Shown here: in pieces, positions 1 to 8,279 of the stretch
How positions within the stretch are numbered: the stretch's first letter is position 1
How the letters are laid out: each line of letters opens with the position of its first letter
Origin: Youngiibacter multivorans
Lineage (GTDB): Bacteria > Bacillota > Clostridia > Clostridiales > Clostridiaceae
Assembly: GCF_017873395.1 (NCBI RefSeq)
Contig: NZ_JAGGKC010000002.1
Coordinates: 124,001-188,000, forward strand
Direction of reading: 5' to 3'
Length of the DNA: 64,000 nt
Notes under the pieces: model-generated
Database searches by the model: none
Told to the model about the DNA's origin: nothing
What the model saw: the letters and a program-made list of their open reading frames with translations, nothing else
Position numbers and translations under genes: made by a program

Positions 1-1
1 T

Positions 2-391
2 GTCGATGATGGTGCAGTTAAGATTGACGGTTCCGGCATAGTCAGGACAATATCACTGAGTTCAATCCTCATGCCATGGTTCTACGATGACGAATATTCT
101 GTTGAGTCTGGTAAACTTGTTCGAATACAGAAGGACATCTACCCGCTTGAGCACAGTGTCACTGTCATAAAGGACCTGACGCTAAGGAACTCAAGGACTG
201 ACAATTCTGACGGGATAACTCTCAAGGCAGGTGAATCCTGTGTGATCACTGGTTCAGACAACAAGGAGTGGTTCTCAATAAAGAACAGTTCAGGCGAAAC
301 CGGATGGTTCGCTGTAGATGACTACCATATGATAAGAGGAACAGGTCTTCCAGCTGAAGATTACTTCAGCGGGCTTATCAATGCAGGTTAG
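2..391 (+). CDS. SH3-like domain protein, C-terminal part (cut by window edge)
   Basis: An open frame enters from the left edge with no stop and ends at TAG 389-391; the ATG at 71 is internal, since 23 sense codons precede it in frame. The visible 129 residues end in a bacterial SH3-like segment: a basic/hydrophobic strand pattern followed by KEWFSIKNSSGETGWFAVDD, the classic 'W.k.v...g..GW' signature of SH3b domains. These usually bind peptidoglycan or serve as extracellular adaptors, so the full protein is probably exported, but the N-terminus that would show a signal peptide is off the window. Family assignment is from the pattern only. It is followed by about 200 bases (392-597) in which I see no gene. 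Confidence 0.6.
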   Translation, partial: VDDGAVKIDGSGIVRTISLSSILMPWFYDDEYSVESGKLVRIQKDIYPLEHSVTVIKDLTLRNSRTDNSDGITLKAGESCVITGSDNKEWFSIKNSSGETGWFAVDDYHMIRGTGLPAEDYFSGLINAG

Positions 392-597
392 GAACTTCAA
401 TGGCAAGGTTACTGATAAAGTATAGATCTCAAAATTCAAAGGTTTATCTTAATGTGGTATGATGATATTAAGTAATTCATGAAAGAATCCGAATGACTTT
501 CAATCATCATTATTTCAACCTTCAACAAAAGATAGTGCAGGAGTTAATATGTTGCTCCTGACCAAATAGAACTAATTGCTGCGATTAGGAGGGAATT

Positions 598-1092
598 ATG
601 GAAAAGGATGAGCAAAGGATCATAGCACAGGCCATACTCAACGAGGTGGAAGGCAATGAATTCTACAGGATGGCCGCAAATGCCACTAAGTCTGAAGAGA
701 CTAAAGAGACATTCCTTAGGCTTGCTGCAGAGGAACTGAGCCATGTAAAATACCTTACCGACCTCAGAAAGAAGCTTGGAGAAGGCCTCGACCCATCAAT
801 TGAACAGATCATGGACATAGGGCCAGTCCCATCCCCAGACATCTATAAATGGGGAAAAGTAACGGTTGAGGATTCATCGCTTGCACTTTCCGCACTCAGC
901 ATAGGCATGAAGCTTGAAAAGGATTCTGTGGATTTCTACAGGGAAGCTAAAGAGAAATCCGAATCAAAGGCAGGCAAGGCCATTTTCGACAAGCTGGTCG
1001 AGTGGGAGACCATTCACCTGAATATCCTGGAGCTCCAGCATAAGGCAGTCCAGACCTTCTGGTGGGCAGACCAGGGATTCGCACCATTCTAG
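598..1092 (+). CDS. Rubrerythrin-like / ferritin-like diiron protein
   Basis: A 164-residue all-helical protein. Two ferritin-like half-motifs are visible: E-V-E-G-N-E-F-Y near residues 15-22 followed by E-E-L-S-H near 46-50, and a second E-K-D-S-V-D-F-Y (about 107-114) followed by E-W-E-T-I-H (about 136-141). These are the carboxylate and histidine ligands of a diiron site as in rubrerythrin (N-terminal domain only). There is no rubredoxin-type C-x2-C domain, so it is a 'short' family member. Known relatives reduce peroxide in anaerobes or bind iron; the exact role is inferred. The start is set by AGGAGGG at about 588-594. It is monocistronic and ends at a strong intrinsic terminator. Confidence 0.85.
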   Translation: MEKDEQRIIAQAILNEVEGNEFYRMAANATKSEETKETFLRLAAEELSHVKYLTDLRKKLGEGLDPSIEQIMDIGPVPSPDIYKWGKVTVEDSSLALSALSIGMKLEKDSVDFYREAKEKSESKAGKAIFDKLVEWETIHLNILELQHKAVQTFWWADQGFAPF

Positions 1093-1103
1093 AACAAAAT
1101 TAC

Positions 1104-1129
1104 AAGGCGGCTCGATGAGCCGCCTTTTG
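1104..1129 (+). terminator. Intrinsic terminator of the rubrerythrin-like gene
   Basis: AAGGCGGCTC-GAT-GAGCCGCCTT is a perfect 10-bp stem with a 3-base loop, followed by TTGCTTTGCC; it begins 12 bases after the stop codon. Confidence 0.85.
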
Positions 1130-1192
1130 CTTTGCCTTTATTTTATTCAGAAGGTTTCATACATTCAGATTGTCCAGGTCTTTAGGTTAACC

Positions 1193-2110
1193 CTACTTCA
1201 GGCCAGTCAGCTGCTTGCTTAACCCATACATCAGCTTTCCCTTTTCACGGTCCATTGCATGCCTGGCAGGTGTCTCCTCCACTGTAAGATGGAAGAATTT
1301 GCCGCTTACATCACTCATGGCCGGATCAGCGACAAGGTAATATATAGATTCGCCTGATACCTGAGGGTCACTCAGGAAGGGCCTTATGAAATGGCGGTTG
1401 AAGAAGCGATAGAGCCAGCCGTTGCTCATGCCGATATTAGTCTTCACATCCCCTGGATGCATTGCATTTATCGTAACCTTGGTACCCTTAAGCTCATCGT
1501 TCATCTCCCAGAGTGTCATCAGCTGAGCTGTCTTTGACGCTCCATAACCCCTGAGCCCGGTATATATTCGCTTTTTCCACCCAAGGTCATCAATATCAAG
1601 ACCATTGAAGCGGTGGCCTTCCGAATTCACCTGAAGGATCCTTGAGGGAGCACTTTCCTTCATACGTTCAAGCAGAAGGTTTGTCAGAAGGAAGGATGCC
1701 AGATGGTTGACGCAAAAGACCTTTTCAAAGCCATCACTGGTATAGGTTGCCTTCGTTGAATGCATACCCGCACAATTTATCAGCACATCAATTCGTGGGT
1801 ATACCTGAAGTATTCTTTCTGCTGCCCTTCTTACATCCTCCAGGTCACAAAGGTCAGCTACATAGGCATCTGATTGCACACCATAGTCAGATTGCAGCTT
1901 AAGCTTAAGCCTTGCCAGTTTTTCAGCATTTCGACTGACCATGACTACATGTGCTTTCCCCTGTGCCAAGCGCTTTACGGCTTCAAGGCCTACACCTGAT
2001 GTGGCACCGGTGATAACAACGACCTTACCTTCCATCATGGCAGAGCTCTGCTTTTGCGGCAGCTTCCTGTTTTTTAGGAACATCAGTTCATCAGGCAATT
2101 CAAAACTCAT
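1193..2110 (-). CDS. Short-chain dehydrogenase/reductase (SDR)
   Basis: 305 residues. The Rossmann glycine motif is TGATSGVG (residues about 34-41), the NAG-type motif appears as INCAGMHS, and the catalytic Y-x3-K is YGASK, giving a classical SDR fold that uses NAD(P)H to reduce or oxidise a carbonyl/alcohol. Similarity in layout is to the retinol dehydrogenase/WW-domain oxidoreductase group of SDRs. The N-terminus carries about 25 extra residues before the Rossmann fold; an internal ATG-ATG at residues 25-26 is an alternative start because the upstream ribosome binding site is weak. It is the last gene of a three-gene operon (FAD oxidoreductase, NTF2-like, SDR) with a 14-base gap to the preceding gene. 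Substrate unknown. Confidence 0.85.
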   Translation of the reverse strand: MSFELPDELMFLKNRKLPQKQSSAMMEGKVVVITGATSGVGLEAVKRLAQGKAHVVMVSRNAEKLARLKLKLQSDYGVQSDAYVADLCDLEDVRRAAERILQVYPRIDVLINCAGMHSTKATYTSDGFEKVFCVNHLASFLLTNLLLERMKESAPSRILQVNSEGHRFNGLDIDDLGWKKRIYTGLRGYGASKTAQLMTLWEMNDELKGTKVTINAMHPGDVKTNIGMSNGWLYRFFNRHFIRPFLSDPQVSGESIYYLVADPAMSDVSGKFFHLTVEETPARHAMDREKGKLMYGLSKQLTGLK

Positions 2111-2124
2111 GGCAGAGAGCCCCC

Positions 2125-2601
2125 CTATCCAAATTTCCTGGCAAGAAACCTTCGGTACATCTTGTTGAAGCGGGGTATGTTATTGAAAATGTCGCCCCAC
2201 ATATCGTAGTAGTCACGCTGCTCAGCTATCAGCCCCTTGTCATTCAGAGTAAGCCTGGTGCTTCCATATAGGGGCGTGCTCGGATATTTCTTGAACGACA
2301 TGGTCATGATCCACTCAATCATTATGATATTGTCGCTTTTAAGCACATTCTTAAGCTCCATGCTCAGGCTTTCACACCGTGTTGTAAGTCTCTGACACAT
2401 GGATTTGAATTCCACAATGCCTTCTACCCTCTGTATCGAATCCTGAAACACAATATTCTCGTCATAGTATGGAAAAAGGTGCGACCAGTCTGTCTTACCC
2501 TGTGTATTGTAGGTTTTTGACCAAAGCTGGTAGACGGAATCCACAGACAATGGCTCAAGCGAATTCGATTCCAGGTAGTCCTTGTCATAGTCGATTTCCA
2601 T
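2125..2601 (-). CDS. NTF2/SnoaL-like small protein
   Basis: 158 residues with the sequence pattern of the NTF2-like cone fold: an N-terminal helix pair (VDSVYQLWSKTYNTQGKTDW), then FPYYDENIVFQDSIQRVEG, a mid beta-strand IIMIEWIMTMSF and a late strand pair ending QRDYYDMWGDIF. Such proteins bind or isomerise small hydrophobic molecules, or act as an accessory subunit. The ATG overlaps the stop of the FAD oxidoreductase by one base (TGATG), with AAGGAGGAAG as the ribosome site, so translation is coupled. Its place between a flavin oxidoreductase and an SDR suggests it handles the same substrate. Assigned by pattern, not by a search. Confidence 0.65.
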   Translation of the reverse strand: MEIDYDKDYLESNSLEPLSVDSVYQLWSKTYNTQGKTDWSHLFPYYDENIVFQDSIQRVEGIVEFKSMCQRLTTRCESLSMELKNVLKSDNIIMIEWIMTMSFKKYPSTPLYGSTRLTLNDKGLIAEQRDYYDMWGDIFNNIPRFNKMYRRFLARKFG

Positions 2602-4226
2602 CAGACTTCCTCCTTCGGCTTTTTCTTTTTCAGGTCCTTGATTACGGCGTCAGCTGCCAGCTTTCCGGTAAGTATCGCTACAGGGACTCCCGCAGGATTG
2701 AATGCCCATTGTCCTGCCTGCTTTATCGTGTCAATCGGTGTCAATACCGACTTGCTGACCTTGAGGAAACGGTATTCTGCAGGAAATGGATTGTTTGCAA
2801 AAGACCATCCTGTAAGGGAGCCCTGGGTATTGTTAGTCTTTCCTTCTATGGTAAGTGGTGTGGTAACCACAGTCTTGACTACATGTCCCGAAAGCTCCGG
2901 GAAATAACCATCCAGTTCAGCCAATACCATTTCAGTGATTACCTTCTTGAGGTTATCATGGGAATCAAGCTCTGCAATATGCTTAGCCAAACCATAGTCA
3001 AACAGGATTGACACTATAAGTGCTGTCTCTCCTGGTGGAGACAAGGATGGATCCCTTAATGCCGGTATTGATATCTCAAAGGTGTTCTGTCTGACATAGG
3101 ATTTCAGCCAGCTGTAGATTCTTTCCAGATCATCTGTGAAGCGGCCCTTTCCATCTAAGAGGTCTGACAGGGATATACCTGATAACCCTTCTGGAGAAGG
3201 TGTATAGAATACATGGGGACCGCTTATGGGCTTGAACCTTTCAGGGCTTTGGTCTGCTATGAAGTATATCGTCAGAACAGAGTCAGCACCCTTCTTTGTG
3301 CTGAGGAACTCCTGTTTCTTTGTGACCTCATCCTTCAGCGGAGATTCCGGCCAATTTCCTGCATCTAAGCACTTGTACAGAAGATTGGAATCAGCTGCCC
3401 ATATCATCTGGTCATATGTGTATTCATTACCTTCTTTGAGCCTGATCTTCCTGTTGTCAGCATCAATATGGACTACTTCCTGTCCGTTAGCGATTTCCCC
3501 GTTGTTTTTCCTGATCAGGTCTACCATCTTGTCTACTACGACCTGAGTCGATCCCTTCGGATACTGGTAATCAAGGTAAAGAGAAAAATATGATAACGCG
3601 AAAAAGGTCGGTGTGCTTTCAAAAAAGTGCTGTGTTATGATCTGCACCAGCGATTCATTCGAAGTGATCCTTCGGAGATGGTCATTTATCGGCTCAAGCA
3701 GCTTCATCGCCTTGCGGATGTTATAAACGAACCTGACAGTCCAGGGCAGAAGCGTCTTGAGCATATACTCATAGTCATAGGGCTTTGACATGAACAGGGG
3801 ATTCTCAATGCCATACAATACATCCATGTATTCCATGACCTTCTTGATTTCCTTAAGGATAATGTCAATTTCAGGGAGATTTCCTGGATAGGTTTTTTTC
3901 AAAAGGTTCCCATAGTCTTCTATGCTTGACTTGTCCTTGAAATCCACATGACTGTCCCCTATGGCGAGCCTTACTGGATTAGGAAGAAACTCTATTTCGA
4001 AGCCAAGCTGCTTCATCATGGGCGCAAAAATACCTGAATCGATGATACCCCTTGCACCCTGGTCAACCTGATGCCCATCAATCATGAAAGAACCAAGCAG
4101 GCCTCCGTTCTTATTATGCTTTTCGACCAATAGGACCCTGAAGCCGCTTTGGGTCAGGTATGCCGCTGATGTCAGCCCTGCCATCCCAGCCCCGACAATT
4201 ATGACATTAAAGTGATTATCAGCCAA
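2601..4226 (-). CDS. FAD-dependent oxidoreductase, phytoene desaturase/CrtI-like
   Basis: Begins with a GxGxxG dinucleotide motif IVGAGMAGLTSAAYL (residues about 9-23) followed by the ribose-binding acidic residue in LLVEKHNKNGG, and ends with a second FAD contact near NPAGVPVAILTGKLAAD. This layout and 541-residue length match the phytoene dehydrogenase/carotenoid isomerase-like amine-oxidase superfamily. The longest frame begins at 4415, but no good ribosome site supports that ATG or the inner ATGs; GAGGTGG at 4232-4238 lies five bases before a TTG at 4226, so I place the start there. It heads the operon with the NTF2-like and SDR genes. No other carotenoid genes are nearby, so the substrate is open. 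Confidence 0.78.
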   Translation of the reverse strand: MADNHFNVIIVGAGMAGLTSAAYLTQSGFRVLLVEKHNKNGGLLGSFMIDGHQVDQGARGIIDSGIFAPMMKQLGFEIEFLPNPVRLAIGDSHVDFKDKSSIEDYGNLLKKTYPGNLPEIDIILKEIKKVMEYMDVLYGIENPLFMSKPYDYEYMLKTLLPWTVRFVYNIRKAMKLLEPINDHLRRITSNESLVQIITQHFFESTPTFFALSYFSLYLDYQYPKGSTQVVVDKMVDLIRKNNGEIANGQEVVHIDADNRKIRLKEGNEYTYDQMIWAADSNLLYKCLDAGNWPESPLKDEVTKKQEFLSTKKGADSVLTIYFIADQSPERFKPISGPHVFYTPSPEGLSGISLSDLLDGKGRFTDDLERIYSWLKSYVRQNTFEISIPALRDPSLSPPGETALIVSILFDYGLAKHIAELDSHDNLKKVITEMVLAELDGYFPELSGHVVKTVVTTPLTIEGKTNNTQGSLTGWSFANNPFPAEYRFLKVSKSVLTPIDTIKQAGQWAFNPAGVPVAILTGKLAADAVIKDLKKKKPKEEV

Positions 4227-4520
4227 TGCTACCACCTCTTCTGACATGGCAAAGCCTGCAAAAAGCTGCGCCATTCCATTCTGTCTGTCACACTTTTCCA
4301 TTTCGCCTGTATCTGCCTCAACCGGCAGTTTTGCACGAAATTTCACTAATAATTCAATTATAGATGATATGTGGTTTTTTGTCATGGATAGCAATAAGTT
4401 AGGACAGAATCCCATGAATTTTCCACTCGTGAATTTTCCTATGCTGGGTTTTGAGAAAAGAAAGGCAGCAATAAGCCTGGATAGTCCAGTGCTTACTGCT
4501 GCCCTGCTGCTGATTTCAAA

Positions 4521-6113
4521 TCATTCATGGAATATTTGCTCACCGCTGCTTCCCCCAAGGATCTTCAATTTTTCCTTCACCTCTGATGCAGAGGTTTCCT
4601 CAACAAGCAATGTGATGCAGTCACCGGAATGCAGCAACGTATCCCCTCTCGGAATGATGTCATGTCCTCCCCTTCCAACATTTACGATAAGGCAATTGGG
4701 CTCAAGCCCCATATCCCTTATATGCATTCCATCAAGCCTTGAATCCATGAACACCGGGATCTCAATCATCACCTTGTTCTTCTTGTTTCCGGTGAAGGTC
4801 TGCCCGCCCTTCTTCAGAAGCCTTTCAAGGAGCGACTCGTATATTGGCTCGGATCTCATGAGGTCAGCAACGACATATGCTGTAAGCGAAATTACGCTGA
4901 GTGAAAGCAGATGCGTGAACGACCCCGTCATCTCAGTTATAAGGATGCTTCCGGTAATAGGTGCCCTCACGATTGCAGTGAAATAACCGGCCATGGCAAG
5001 TATCACGAAGTTCTTAATGAAAACAGGTTCGACACCCAGTAAATCAGAAAGAAGATTTCCATATGCTCCGCCTGTAAGTGCTCCAAGGACAAGAAGAGGA
5101 AAGAATATACCTCCAGGTGCCCCTGAGCCGTAGCATACCATGGTGAAAAGATACTTTATGGCAAGTGCCAGGAGTATGGCATTCACCGTCATGCTGCCTT
5201 CCATGAGTGAGTCAAAGATCCCATGACCTCCGCCCAGTGCGGCAGGATAAAGAAACGCCAGTATTCCAGCGAGAATGAATGGTATAAGTATCCTGAAGTT
5301 TTTTGGTATGAAGCTCATTTTTCCGTAAGCATCCTGTGACATCAGGATAGACCTGTTGAAAATTACACCGAATACCGCAACTATTATTCCAAGTATTATT
5401 ATGTACCCGTAATATTCCAGCGGCAGGGCGGTTACCTCGCCAACATGGAAAACAGGAGACAGTCCGAAGAACCTTGCCGAAACAAGGTCTGCTGTCAGTG
5501 CTGCCGACATGGCGGAAAGAAGTACAAGCGGTGAGAAATGCCTGTGTACCTCCTCAAGCGAAAACATGACTCCGGCCAGCGGAGCGTTGAACGCTGCCGC
5601 AAGACCTGCACTTGCACCGCTTGTTATTAGGTACTTCTCCTCGGTCCTCGTCCTCTTGAAAATCCTTCCAAGCCCCTGTCCTGCTGCAGCTCCAAGCTGG
5701 ATCGAAGGACCTTCCCTTCCAAGGGACAGTCCGGCGCCTATTGCTACTGCTCCTCCGATGAACTTTCTTGTCACGACCGAAACCCAGTCCATGTCGATCT
5801 TTCTTGCAAGCACTGCCTCAACCTGAGGTATGCCGCTTCCGCTTATAAGAGGCTCCCGCCTTATTAGATGCCCTGTAAAAAGCCCTGCAGCAACCAGAGC
5901 TAAAAACCAAAGTGCCGATACGGTAAGATTTCCCGATGCTGCTCCAAGGACAAGCTTCCTGAAATCCTCAGCCCTTTCAAGTGCTATCCTGTAAAGTACG
6001 ACAACCAGGCCCGATGAGACTCCGACTGCTATACCCTGCGCCAGCAGCCTCAGCCTGATGTTCTTCCACATACCAAGTATTCCGCCTGGACTGTTCTTTT
6101 CTTCTCTCTCCAA
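4521..6113 (-). CDS. ClC-family chloride channel/H+ antiporter with TrkA-C domain
   Basis: About 530 residues. It carries the three ClC anion-selectivity motifs in order: GSGIPQ, GREGP (its Glu is the gating/proton glutamate of exchangers) and GAPGGIFFP, within roughly 10-12 hydrophobic helices. After residue about 450 a soluble tail (VMIEIPVFMDSRL ... GDCITLLV) looks like a TrkA-C/RCK-C ligand-binding domain. It moves chloride (or another anion) across the cytoplasmic membrane; the retained gating Glu favours an exchanger. GTG at 6122 would lie inside the Shine-Dalgarno stretch AAGGTGAT, so TTG at 6113 is the better start. The 294 bases downstream (4227-4520) separate it from the next operon and hold no gene. 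Confidence 0.9.
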   Translation of the reverse strand: MEREEKNSPGGILGMWKNIRLRLLAQGIAVGVSSGLVVVLYRIALERAEDFRKLVLGAASGNLTVSALWFLALVAAGLFTGHLIRREPLISGSGIPQVEAVLARKIDMDWVSVVTRKFIGGAVAIGAGLSLGREGPSIQLGAAAGQGLGRIFKRTRTEEKYLITSGASAGLAAAFNAPLAGVMFSLEEVHRHFSPLVLLSAMSAALTADLVSARFFGLSPVFHVGEVTALPLEYYGYIIILGIIVAVFGVIFNRSILMSQDAYGKMSFIPKNFRILIPFILAGILAFLYPAALGGGHGIFDSLMEGSMTVNAILLALAIKYLFTMVCYGSGAPGGIFFPLLVLGALTGGAYGNLLSDLLGVEPVFIKNFVILAMAGYFTAIVRAPITGSILITEMTGSFTHLLSLSVISLTAYVVADLMRSEPIYESLLERLLKKGGQTFTGNKKNKVMIEIPVFMDSRLDGMHIRDMGLEPNCLIVNVGRGGHDIIPRGDTLLHSGDCITLLVEETSASEVKEKLKILGGSSGEQIFHE

Positions 6114-6262
6114 ATGAATCACCTTCTCACAATTTTCTCATATGTATAAACACAACATTTATATTATAGACCCATATCCTTCATCCTGCAAAAACCCAAT
6201 TCATATCCACCCTCACATCATATACATCATCCTTCAAAAGCCCACAGCGCCGCAGGATGCAG

Positions 6263-6286
6263 AAGGACCCGGTCCCCCGGGTCCTT
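6263..6286 (-). terminator. Hairpin, probable terminator of the speD-speE-Gfo/Idh operon
   Basis: AAGGACCC and GGGTCCTT form a perfect 8-bp stem around an 8-base loop. On the minus strand it lies 45 bases past the stop at 6332; the trailing T-run is weak, so termination is likely but not certain. Confidence 0.5.
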
Positions 6287-6331
6287 ATTGAAAATATATT
6301 TTATATGCATAACACTTACTGGTCTTATTGA

Positions 6332-7405
6332 CTAAATGATTCCGGCCATCTCCGGAAGTCTCCTGAATGCCTTTATAACGAATGGAGCTTCTTCGCTGAA
6401 GGCCTTCTCAAGGATCAGGATATCCGTAAGGATCTCCTGCCTTGTGAGATAAGGCTTTGCGCCATGAAGTATGGTCTCACGCATGTGGTCGTATACCCTT
6501 CCATAGTCGCCTTCTACAGTGGGGACCCTCTCTTCAGCAGCATTTTCGCCCTCGTAAGTCCTTAGGATTCCGAAGTCCTCAAGACTGTCTTCCCCGAAGC
6601 CTTCAGATCCGGGCATGATGTATTCCTTCAGGAACCTTTCCTGCCTGTCTATTTCCTGCTTCACGAAGCTTCCCTTTGTTCCATGTAAAGTCAGCCTTGG
6701 ATAGGGAATGCCGACAAGGTGGCTGGTCTTGACGACAGCCTTTATCTTCCCGTAGTAAAGTGTAATTTCGAAGGAATCCTCTGGATTCCTCTCCTCCCTC
6801 AGGCTCCTTCTCTCATAGATCACAGAGTCAGGAATCCCGAAAAGCATGGTCATCTGGTCCACTGTATGTATGCCAAGTCCGAACAGAGCTCCATCTATAT
6901 ACCAGGTGCCAGGCCTGTAGTCCTCATGCGGCCTGTAATAGTCAAAATGAGACTCAATCTCCACTATCTCTCCAAGCTTTCCAGATTCAATGACGCTCTT
7001 TGCTGTAAGTATGTCGCTGTCGAATCTCCTGTTCTGGAATGGCATGGCAACTAGACCCTTTTCCTTTGCAAGCTCCAGCAGCGTCCAGGCTTCATCGAAG
7101 CTGGAGCAGAACGGCTTGTCCACAAGCACGTGCTTCCCGGAATGGAGCGCCCTTGTAGCCATGCAGAAGTGAGTATCGGATGGAGTCGCAACCACTACCA
7201 TGTCAATCTCAGGATCCTCGAGCATCACCAGCTCATCCTCCGTGAATATGATATCAGGATAAGCCTTTATCTCTTCAGCACGCTTTTTGATGCTAGGCAG
7301 GACTATGGTCTTGACCCTTATGCCTTCCCTTATGGCAAGATATGGCAGATGATACCTCTGGGCGCTTTTCCCGAAGCCGTAGAAACCTACTACCAGCTCT
7401 TTCAT
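6332..7405 (-). CDS. Gfo/Idh/MocA-family oxidoreductase
   Basis: 357 residues. An N-terminal Rossmann segment (VVGFYGFGKSAQRYHLP, residues about 5-21) is followed by VVVATPSDTH and the family lysine motif V-D-K-P-F (the EKP motif, with Asp in place of Glu), then the C-terminal alpha/beta sheet with GLGIHTVDQM, the G-x3-H-x2-D catalytic motif. Members oxidise or reduce sugars, inositols or biliverdin with NAD(P). The ATG overlaps the stop of speE by four bases (ATGA at 7402-7405), so it is translated with the polyamine genes. A polyamine role is not known for the family; the linkage may only be regulatory. Confidence 0.88.
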   Translation of the reverse strand: MKELVVGFYGFGKSAQRYHLPYLAIREGIRVKTIVLPSIKKRAEEIKAYPDIIFTEDELVMLEDPEIDMVVVATPSDTHFCMATRALHSGKHVLVDKPFCSSFDEAWTLLELAKEKGLVAMPFQNRRFDSDILTAKSVIESGKLGEIVEIESHFDYYRPHEDYRPGTWYIDGALFGLGIHTVDQMTMLFGIPDSVIYERRSLREERNPEDSFEITLYYGKIKAVVKTSHLVGIPYPRLTLHGTKGSFVKQEIDRQERFLKEYIMPGSEGFGEDSLEDFGILRTYEGENAAEERVPTVEGDYGRVYDHMRETILHGAKPYLTRQEILTDILILEKAFSEEAPFVIKAFRRLPEMAGII

Positions 7406-8259
7406 ATGTTCCTCCCGCCTTCGAGCAGCTCCTTCACATAGTTCGGAAGAGCGAAGGCTCCTCTGTGTATTTCTGTGTTGTAGTATCCTGTCTTAAGACC
7501 CAGCCTGTTCCAGCTGTCTGCATCAAGATCCCTTACAGGGTCCAGCTTCTTTGATGCGAAGCCGAACAGCCAGTGTCCTGAAGCATAGGTCGGAATATGG
7601 GCCTGGTAGACCGAGGCTATTGGAAAGAACTCAGTGATCCTTGCATGCGCCCTCTGCATCTGCTTCGCATACTCCGGATAGAACGGGCTTTCATGCTGAT
7701 TTACAAGTATCCCGTCTTCCTTTAGTGCCTTGTGGCAGTTGCCGTAGAACTCCCTGGTGAACAGGCCTTCGCCTGGTCCTATCGGGTCTGTGCTGTCAAC
7801 TATGATGAGGTCGTACTCATTGACCTTGTCCCTTACGAAGGCAAGTCCGTCCTCAAAGTACAGGTTAACCCTCTTGTCATCAAGGCCTGAAGTTGAGTTC
7901 GGAAAATATTCCCTGCATACGTCGACAACAAGCTTGTCGATTTCCACCATGTCTATCCTCTTTATTCCCTTGTACCTTGTGAGCTCCCTCACTGTCCCAC
8001 CGTCTCCGGCACCGATGACGAGGACGTTCTCGACCTTCGGATTTGTAGCCATGGGCACATGGACGATCATGTCATGGTATATGAACTCATCCTTTTCAGT
8101 TATCATTATGAACCCGTCTAAAGTGAAGAACCTGCCAAGGCCCGGGCTCTCAAAGACCTCTATCTTCTGGAAATCACTCTTCCCTGAATATAGCTGCCTG
8201 TCTATCCTTACTGAGAATTTGACATCCTCGCTGTGAAATTCTGAAAACCAAAGTTCCAT
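7402..8259 (-). CDS. speE: Spermidine synthase (polyamine aminopropyltransferase)
   Basis: 285 residues, the usual length. It transfers the aminopropyl group of decarboxylated S-adenosylmethionine to putrescine. Visible landmarks: N-terminal beta domain with Q-K-I-E-V-F-E-S, substrate motif LDGFIMITEKDEFIYHDMI-like segment (about 47-65), the dcSAM-binding GAGDGGTVRE (83-92), the E at 107 after the next strand, and the catalytic D155 in VDSTDP. It follows speD by 20 bases and overlaps the Gfo/Idh gene, so decarboxylase and synthase are made together in the cytoplasm. Confidence 0.96.
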   Translation of the reverse strand: MELWFSEFHSEDVKFSVRIDRQLYSGKSDFQKIEVFESPGLGRFFTLDGFIMITEKDEFIYHDMIVHVPMATNPKVENVLVIGAGDGGTVRELTRYKGIKRIDMVEIDKLVVDVCREYFPNSTSGLDDKRVNLYFEDGLAFVRDKVNEYDLIIVDSTDPIGPGEGLFTREFYGNCHKALKEDGILVNQHESPFYPEYAKQMQRAHARITEFFPIASVYQAHIPTYASGHWLFGFASKKLDPVRDLDADSWNRLGLKTGYYNTEIHRGAFALPNYVKELLEGGRNI

Positions 8260-8279
8260 TGTTACCTCCGCTATTTTTT

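Noticed and set aside
4227..4415. N-terminal extension of the FAD oxidoreductase to the ATG at 4415
   Set aside because: No Shine-Dalgarno precedes any ATG in this stretch and the extension lacks similarity to the family's N-terminus, while the TTG at 4226 has a strong site.
4246..4986. 246-codon plus-strand ORF
   Set aside because: Antisense to the ClC gene for most of its length; composition is that of a shadow frame.
6263..6286. Regulatory operator instead of a terminator
   Set aside because: Its place 45 bases past a stop codon and its GC-rich perfect stem fit a terminator better, though the T-run is weak.
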